Positions 20,327-27,600 of a stretch of 64,000 bases of DNA are shown here, piece by piece. The DNA comes from Closterium sp. Naga37s-1 (Eukaryota > Streptophyta > Zygnematophyceae > Desmidiales > Closteriaceae). Within the stretch, counting starts at the first letter, position 1. Each line of letters begins with the position of its first letter. The stretch is from NCBI GenBank assembly GCA_947471745.1, contig CANJKZ010000170.1, positions 1,948,501-2,012,500 of the forward strand, written 5' to 3'. A program made the position numbers and the translations under genes. Below the pieces are notes generated by a model. The model made no database searches. It saw only the letters and a program-made list of their open reading frames with translations, and was not told the DNA's origin.

Positions 20327-20836
20327 TGTTGATTGTGTAGGTGGTTGTGGTATTTTGCTCTAGCTGGTTGTGGGCTAAGGGTTTGGGCAAAATATGATTG
20401 CTAGACTTGTTACGGGCTGGATTTGATCTCGCACCAAACAAGCACCAACAAACCTTTGCTACCCACTACAACACCTTTGGTGTTGCTAGTTTGGCATTTT
20501 GGGTTGTTGGGGATTGTTGTATGGCGAGGGCTGGGATGGTAGGGTTTGTGAAACTCGTCATTTTTTCAGATCTGAACTCTAGCTTAAGCCATTCCTATAT
20601 GTAATCCATGGCTGCCAAGTAATTCGGCTAGGACACCCCGTCGCACTTAAATCGCGATAGCGATCGGCCTAGATCTTGGTTTAAGGCGAGCGTTACCATT
20701 CTGGAAAGTAGAGATTAAGACGTTTCCAACGCGTACCTGCTTATAGCTTAAGGTTACGTGAGCTGTATGCAATGTTCCGTCAAAGTCGGCGGACTTAATC
20801 TCTTGTACGCTCTCCAGATTCGCACGCTATCCATCA
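20327..20836 (+). repeat. Element D 3' LTR with polypurine tract before it
   Basis: 510 bp, the near-identical partner of 15019-15528. The 11 bases before it (GCAAGGGGGAG) are the polypurine tract that primes plus-strand synthesis. Directly after it comes the CAGAC duplication and the minus-strand gag of element E. Confidence 0.94.
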
Positions 20837-20841
20837 CAGAC

Positions 20842-22278
20842 TCACCAGCACCTGGAGCAGCAGACTCACCAGTACCTTGAGCAGCAGACACACTAGCACC
20901 TGGAGCAGCAGCATCAATGCTCGGGTCAGGCGGGACACTCAGGTAACAGTCACCCTCAGCACTATCAGTCAAAGCATACATGGCAGCAAGGATGGCATCG
21001 AAATCAAGATCAAAGATAGCCACATTCTGCCTAAGCAGATCACCCCAGCGAGGGAGCTCAACAGCGTCAGGAAACTGGGCGCGCTAGGCGTCAGTCAGGC
21101 GACCGAAGCAGCGCTGCGCAGTGTGTGACAGCCCGCACGTCTCCCCACGACGACTGCCGGTGCGAAGAACGTAAGTGCAAGGACCAGCACCCCCAGACCT
21201 CCCACGCCCAGCGTACCACTCACAAAGCTGCTGGGCCGACGGGGTCTCACGGGAACGCGGCTGCTGCTGGCGCTGGCTACCACTGCGCGGCTGCACCTCG
21301 ACCAGCACCACCGCCACCGCCACCTCCGCCACCGCTGCCGCTGCCTCCACCACCTCCGCCGCTGCCTCCACCACCTCCACCGCCGCCACTGAAGCCCCCA
21401 CTCCCGGCACCACCCCCACCTCCACCGCCACCCCCTCCGCCTCCTCCACCGCCTCCGCCGCCACCCCCGCCGTCTCCTCCACCACCCTTGCTCCCCTTGC
21501 CCTTGCTGTTGCGGCGCCTCCCACTAGGAGCAGACGCAGCCTCGACCTCCTCAGTGCCAACGAGGTCGACAGCAGCAGAAGAAGCAACAGAGGGGAGAAG
21601 GGGGACAGGGGAACACCCCTCAAAGAAGGGGGTGCGACGGTCGCCGCGAGAAGCACCTACAGCTAAGATACTCTTCTTAGCTGCAGCGAGGCGCTCCTCT
21701 AGCAGGTCGACACTGAGCTCGGTGTGGCAAAGGGAGAGAAAGTGGTCCCTGACTGAAGAAAGGGAGTCAGGGAGGCGGGTGACTAGGTAGTAAAGGGTGA
21801 TGTACATGGGGGGGTGGTTTTGTGGCACAGAACTCAGTGGGAAGGGCAGCACGGTAGCGGGCGTCACTAGTGCGGAGGTGAGAAATGAGGCCAGCGACTG
21901 TGGCAAAGGTGGCAAGGTCAGGGAAAAGGTACGGCAGCATGAGGCGGCTGAGGGCAGCAGTGGCAGGGGAGGAGTAGCGCGCAACTAGAGCGTCGTACAA
22001 AGACTGAGCAGTCTTGTACTGGCCAAAATGCGCGCGCTCAGCAGGCGGCAGGTGACTACGAACAGCAAGACGAGCAACAGCGTCACGAGTGGTCCACTGC
22101 GAGCGAACCGTATTGTCAGCAGTGGCAGCAGGAGCAGTAGAGACACCGGACGTGTGATCGAAAAGGGATACCCCATCCCTAGAGTCACACTGAAGAAAGA
22201 GCTGTAGGTCGTCAACCCACACGTCAAAGTCAACTGCACGCCCCTCAGCATCAAAGGTGAGAACAGTAGGGCTAGCCA
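20842..22278 (-). pseudogene. Element E gag (three frames)
   Basis: Starts at ATG (plus 22276-22278) with MASPTVLTFDAEGRAVDF, the same start as F. The body YSSPATAALSRLMLPYLFPDL runs to about 21803, where a run of C shifts the frame. It goes on with MYITLYYLVTRLPDSL and a poly-glycine tract to about 21290, where a second shift occurs. It then gives CTYVLRTGSRRGETC and GLSHTAQRCF, the C-X13-C-X3-H-X4-C knuckle typical of this lineage. A TAG replaces Trp near 21083, before VAIFDLDFDAILAAMYAL. The coding sequence is cut at 20841 by element D and goes on at 15018. Confidence 0.85.
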
Positions 22279-23261
22279 TAGAAGCAGTAGCAGCAGTAGC
22301 CGCAGTATGGCAGCAGAGGTAGTGCAAGTAAAAGGGCAGCGCGGCTCGGCAGTGCGGCACGGCTCGGCTGGGCGGCGCGGCTTGGCAAAGGTGGCGCGGC
22401 TCGGCTGGGCGGCGTGGCTTGGTAGGGCGGCGCGGCTCGGTTCCTGGCAGCGCGGCGCGGCAGCAGGCGGCGCGGCGCGGCAGGACAGCGCAGGTGCTTA
22501 CCGGGGGCGGGTGCAGGGCAGGGCCGTGACAGGGGCAGCTGCAGGGCAGGGCCGCGACAAAGGGCGGCTGCAGGGTAGGGGCCGCGACGGGCGGCGAAGG
22601 CAGGGCCGCGACAGTGGGCGGCCGCAGGGCAGGGCCGTGACAGGGGCGGCAGCAGAGCAGGGCCGCGATAGGGGCGGCTGCAGGGCAGAGGCCGCGATAG
22701 CGGTGAAGGCAGGGCCGCGACTGGGGCGGCAGCAGGGCAGGGCCGCGACAGGGGGCGGCTGCAGGGCAGAGGCCGCGACGGGCGGCTAAGGCTGGGCCGC
22801 GACTGGGACGGCAGCAGGGCAGTGGCCGCGAGAGGGGGCGGCTGCAGGGCAGAGGCTGCGACGGGCGGCGAAGTGCTGGGCAGTGGCCGCGACATGGCGG
22901 CCGCTGGGCAGAGGCCGCGACGGGCGGCGAATAGGCTGCGACGGGCGGCAAAGGGGCCGCGACGGGCGGCGAACAGGCCGGGACGGGCGGCAAAGGGGCT
23001 GCGACGGGCGGCAAACAGGCCACGACGGGCGGCAAAGGGGCCGCGACTGGCGGGAGAGGGGCCGCGACGGGCGGCAAAGGGGCCGCGACGGGCCAGGAAC
23101 AGGCCGGGACGGGCCGTCTGAGAAAGGGCCGGCTAGGGAAGGGCGAGCGACTGCGTAGCTAGGGCAGGCACGAGGCGCGCTTCGGGTAGGGCAGGAAAAA
23201 AAAAGTTCGTGGTGGGCCCTAAAAAAAAACGTTCCCACGAGGGAACCTGCTCAGAATACCA
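22279..23261 (-). repeat. Element E leader with GC-rich repeats and primer-binding site
   Basis: Between gag and the 5' LTR the sequence consists of imperfect units around GCAGGGCCGCGAC and GCGACGGGCGGCAAAGG (about 22340-23110), without convincing coding content in the element's sense. At the right end the minus strand reads TGGTATTCTGAGCAGG (plus about 23246-23261), a diverged initiator-tRNA-Met primer site. Long open frames on both strands here reflect the GC-rich repeat, not genes. Confidence 0.72.
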
Positions 23262-23329
23262 TGTTAGAATATGGAACGAATGAATGACTGAACTAGAAAG
23301 CAGGTGGGTACAAGTAGGAAACCTAAAAG
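23262..23329 (-). repeat. Element E 5' LTR, left part (split by F)
   Basis: 68 bp matching 10615-10682 exactly. It ends in AAAAG, the target duplicated when F inserted; the rest of the LTR lies at 30929-30996. Confidence 0.93.
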
Positions 23330-23465
23330 TGTCAGAACATTATATAGCTTATGCTGTTGTGTAGGCTATAGTGGGGTATCCCATAGGGGGTACAACCCAA
23401 TTAGGGTTTTCCATATGTACTCACCTCATTCATAGTTCATTCATCCTCGTTCTTCATTCTTCTCA
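23330..23465 (+). repeat. Element F 5' LTR with primer-binding site after it
   Basis: 136 bp, TGTCAGAACATT to ATTCTTCTCA. The primer site follows at once: TGGTATCGAGCAGG (23466-23479), one base short of TGGTATCAGAGC. The LTR core TATAGTGGGGTA and GGGTACAACCC recur in the LTRs of H and, diverged, E and I. Confidence 0.94.
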
Positions 23466-23589
23466 TGGTATCGAGCAGGTTCCCTCGTGGGAACTGTTCC
23501 TAGGGCCCACCGTTTTTTTTTTCCTGCCCGGAGCGCACTCTGCCCCTACCCGAGTCGCGCTCCCCTCTCTCTTGGCCCCTAGTGGCCCC

Positions 23590-24540
23590 TTTAGCCGCCC
23601 GTCACGGCCCTTAGACGCCCGCGCGCCGCCCGTCCCGGCCCCTTAGACGCCCGCGCGCCGCCCGTCCCGGCCCCTAGACGCCCGTGCGCCACCCGGCCCG
23701 GCCCCTAGACGCCCGCGCGCCGCCCGTCCCGGCCCCTAGACGCCCGCGCGCCGCCCGTCCCGGCCCCTAGACGCCCGCGCGCCGCCCGTCCCGGCCCCTA
23801 GACGCCCGCGCGCCGCCCGTCCCGGCCCCTAGACGCCCGCGCGCCGCCCGTCCCGGCCCCTAGACGCCCGCGCGCCGCCCGTCCCGGCCCCTCGACGCCC
23901 GCGCGCCGCCCGTCCCGGCCCCTCGACGCCCGCGCGCCGCCCGTCCCGGCCCCTCGCCGCCCGTGAGCCGCCCGTCCCGGCCCCTAGACGCCCGCGCGCC
24001 GCCCGTCCCGGCCCCTAGACGCCCGCGCGCCGCCCGTCCCGGCCCCTCGACGCCCACGCGCCGCCCGTCCCGGCCCCTAGACGCCCGCGCGCCACCCGGC
24101 CCGACCCCTAGACGCCCGCGCGCCGCCTGTCCCGGCCCCTCGACGCCCGCGCGCCGCCCGTCCCGGCCCCTCGACGCCCGCGCGCCGCCCGTCCCGGCCC
24201 CACGCCGCCCGTGAGCCGCCCGTCCCGGCCGCGCACCGCAGTCCCGACCCCACGCCGCCCGTGCGCCGCCCGTCCCAGCCGCGCGCCGCCGTCTCGGTCC
24301 CCACGCCGCCTGTGCCGCTGAGGAGCTGAGCCGCCCGAGCCGCCCGAGCCGCCCGCACCGCCCGAGCAGCCCGAGCCGTGCTGCCCCTCAGCAGCACAAT
24401 CGAGCCGCTCAACAGCCGAGCCGCCCAGCAGCCGAGCCGCCCAGCAGCCGTGCCGCCCAGCAGCGGAGCCGCCGAGCCGCCGAGCCGCCCGGCAGCCGAG
24501 CCGCCGAGCCGCCGCGCCGCCCTCCTTCCGGGCCGCCCGA
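23590..24540 (+). repeat. Element F leader minisatellite, 31-bp unit
   Basis: From about 23590 to 24240 a 31-bp unit (core GACGCCCGCGCGCCGCCCGT followed by CCCGGCCCCTA) repeats head to tail roughly twenty times with little variation. It then gives way to shorter GCCGCCCGAGCC-like units up to about 24540. It lies between the primer site and the gag ATG at 24621. Elements A, E and H have a leader array at the same place but with a different unit, so position is conserved and sequence is not. Confidence 0.85.
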
Positions 24541-24620
24541 CCTGTCCAGTCTGGTGAGCACAGCGCCCTTTCACTGCACTGCCCTCACCCTACTGTTTGC
24601 GCTGCCAGTCGTCTAGGGTC

Positions 24621-27600
24621 ATGGCTACCCCTAGTGTTCTAGTCTTTGACGCTGAGGGTCGGGCCATTGACTTTGAGGTCTGGGTGGATGACCTGCAGCT
24701 GTTCTTACAGTGCGATAGGGCAGATGGTCTCTCTCTCTTTGACCTCACCTCTGGCGCCTCCACTGCCCCTGCTGCTGACGCCGACGCCACTGTTCGCTCC
24801 CAGTGGGCCACGCGCGACGCTGCTGCACGGCTTGCTGTGCGTCGCCACCTCCCTACCTCCGAGCGTGCACACTTTAGTCAGTACAAGAGTGCTCAGACCT
24901 TGTACGACGCTGTAGTTGCGCGCTACTCCTCCCCTGCCACTGCTGCACTGAGCCGTCTCATGCTACCGTACCTCTTTCCTGACCTTGCTGCCTTTCCCAC
25001 AGTCGCTGACCTCATTACGCACCTCCGCACTAGTGACACTCGCTACCGCGCTGCACTCCCTGCTGACTTCTGCGCCAAGAACCCCCCCCCCATGTACATC
25101 ACTCTTTACTACATAGTCACTCGCCTTCCTGACTCCCTTCGCGTAGTCAGGGACCACTTTCTCTCTGTCTGTCCCACCACTCTCACTGTTGACCTCCTCG
25201 AGAAGTCCCTCCTAGCGGCCGAGAAGAGCATAGTCGCTGTAGGGGCCTCTCGTGGTGACCCGCGCACCCCCATCTTTGAGGGGTGTTCCCCCTCCCCCCT
25301 TCTGCCCTCTGTTGCCTCTGCTGCTGCGGCCGACCTCCTTGGTCTTGAGTCGGTCGGTGTGGCGTCTGCCCCTAGTGGGAGACGCCGCTCTGGCAAGGGC
25401 AAGGGGGGCAAGGGCGCTGGAGGAGCGAGCGGGGGCGGTGGAGGTGGAGGTGGCGGCAGTGGGGGGAGTGGGGGTGGCGGTGGGAGTGGAGGTGGGGGTG
25501 GAGGAGTCGGTGGCGGCAGTGGAGGCGGAGGTGTCGGCGGCGGTGGCAGTGGGAGCGGGGGTGGCGGAGGTGGCGGCGGCGGAGGCGGAGGTGGAGGCGG
25601 CGGCAGTAGCGGAGGCGGCGGAGGCGGAGGAGGCGGCGGGGGTGGAGGTGGTGCTGGTCGCGGGTCTTCGCAGAGGAGTGGCTCCGGTGGTGGCTCGCGC
25701 CAGCAGCAGCAGCGTGGTCGTGACACCTTGTCCCCTCAGCAGCTTCGTGAGTGGTACACTGCGCGTCAGCGAGGTGGGGGTTTTGGTCCGTGCTCCTACG
25801 TTTTGCGCACCGGCGACCGTGCGGGTGAGCAGTGTGGGGGTCCCCACCCCACTCAGCGCTGCTTTGGCCGCCTGACGGACGCGTGGCGTCACCAGTTCCC
25901 GGAGGCCTCAGAGATCCCTCGTTGGGGTGACCTGTCCAGGGCGGGTGTTGCCATCTATGATCTTGACTTTGATGCTATTCTCTCTGCCATGTATGCTGTG
26001 TCTATTAGTGATGAGGGTGACTGTTACCGGTGTTTCCCGCCCGATCCGGGTATTGAGACTGCTGCTCTAGGTCCTGGTGAGGCTGCTGCCCTAGGTGCTT
26101 GCGACGCTGCTGCCCTAGGTGCTCGTGTGTCTGCGTCCTCAGGTACTGGTGAGTCTGCGCTCTCAGGTACTACGTCGGCTTCGGCCTCCCTCACCTTCAC
26201 CCTTGACTCTGGGGCGTCTCGCTCCTTCTTTAGGGACCGCACCACACTCACACCGCTGAGTCGACCGGTTGCAGTGTCTCTGGCTGACCCCTCTGGGGGT
26301 CCTGTCCTGTCTCGCTTCTCCACAGTCCTCCCGTGTCCGGCGGCTCCCTCTGGCACCCTGTCTGGTCTCTACCTCCCCTCGTTCTCTACGAACCTGGTGA
26401 GTGGTGCTGACCTACAGGATGCGGGTGTACACCAGTTCACTCCTGCGCGTCAGCGGGTGACGCACTGTACAGAGGCTCGCACAGGCCGACACCTGGCTAC
26501 GTTTACCCGTCAGCCGGGGTCGAGCCTGTACACACTGACCACTGCGTCTCCTCCCGTTACTGAGTCTGGTAGAGTCGCTTCGTCGGGTCAGGTGTTTGCT
26601 GCTGCGTCCAGGTCTGGTCCTGAGTCTGCCCCCTGTTCTTGTCGTCTCCTGTCTCACGAGACTCTTCTCTGGCACCACCGTCTTGGTCACCCCTCTCTGC
26701 TTCGGCTCAGAGGCATGGCCTCCCGTCTTCTAGTGTCTGGTCTCCCCCGGTCCCTCCCTCCCCTTCCTCAGGGCCCTGGCCCTACCTGTGTCCCCTGTGT
26801 CGAGGGGCGCCAGCGTGCTGCCCCTCACTCCTCCCAGTTTCCTCCGACAGAGGCCCCGTTGCAGACGCTCCACATGGACGTGTGGGGCCCAGCCCGCGTC
26901 CGTGGGCAGGGTCACGAGCGCTACTTCCTGCTCGTTGTTGACGACTACTCGCGTTACACCGCAGTCTTCCCCTTGCGCGGCAAGGGTGATGTCACTGAGG
27001 TGCTGATCGACTGGATCCGCGCAGCTCGTCTCCAGCTCAGGCAGAGCTTTGGCTCCGACTTTCCTGTTCTGCGTCTGCACTCGGACAGAGGCGGAGAGTT
27101 CTCCTCTGGCCTTCTGCGAGCCTACTGTCGTGCACGAGGCATCCGTCAGACCTTCACGCTCCCGGACTCTCCGCAGCAAAATGGGATTGCTGAGCGCCGC
27201 ATTGGCATGGTCATGGACGTCGCTCGTACGTCTATGATGCATGCGGCTGCCCCCCATTTTCTGTGGCCGTTTGCGGTGAGGTACGCGGCACGTCAGATCA
27301 ACCTTCACCCCAGGGTCTCCAGGCCGGAGACCTCCCCAGCCTTGCTGTGGACCGGGAAGGTGGGCGATGCGTCGGCGTTCCGGGTCTGGGGATCTCGGGC
27401 GTTTGTCCGCGACTTGTCTGCGGACAAACTGTCCCCTCGTGCTGCTCCTTGCGTCTTCCTGGGGTTCCCCCCAGACGCGCCTGGGTGGCAGTTCTACCAC
27501 CCCACCTCTCGCCGTGTTCTGTCCTCTCAGGACGTCACGTTCGACGAGTCGGTACCCTACTACCGCCTCTTCCCCTACCGCACTCCGTCCCCCCCCCCGC

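Larger units (their letters stand above)
15019..20836 (+). mobile_element. Ty1/copia element D, full length, 510-bp LTRs
   Basis: LTRs at 15019-15528 and 20327-20836, TG...CA, with about four substitutions in 510 bp, and a perfect duplication CAGAC (15014-15018 and 20837-20841) in element E. Primer site TGGTATCAGAGC at 15530-15541, polypurine tract GCAAGGGGGAG at 20316-20326. Gag and pol are almost intact: two single-base frameshifts (about 16055 and about 17750) and one TGA (19056-19058). A distinct copia lineage from F. An older truncated LTR of the same family lies at 42470-42924. Confidence 0.94.

Noticed and set aside
21125..21790. Proline-rich plus-strand open frame
   Set aside because: It is the shadow of the glycine-rich tract of the E gag on the opposite strand.
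23590..24240. CRISPR-like array (31-bp repeated unit)
   Set aside because: Units are contiguous with no unique spacers; it is a minisatellite inside an LTR element leader in a eukaryotic context.
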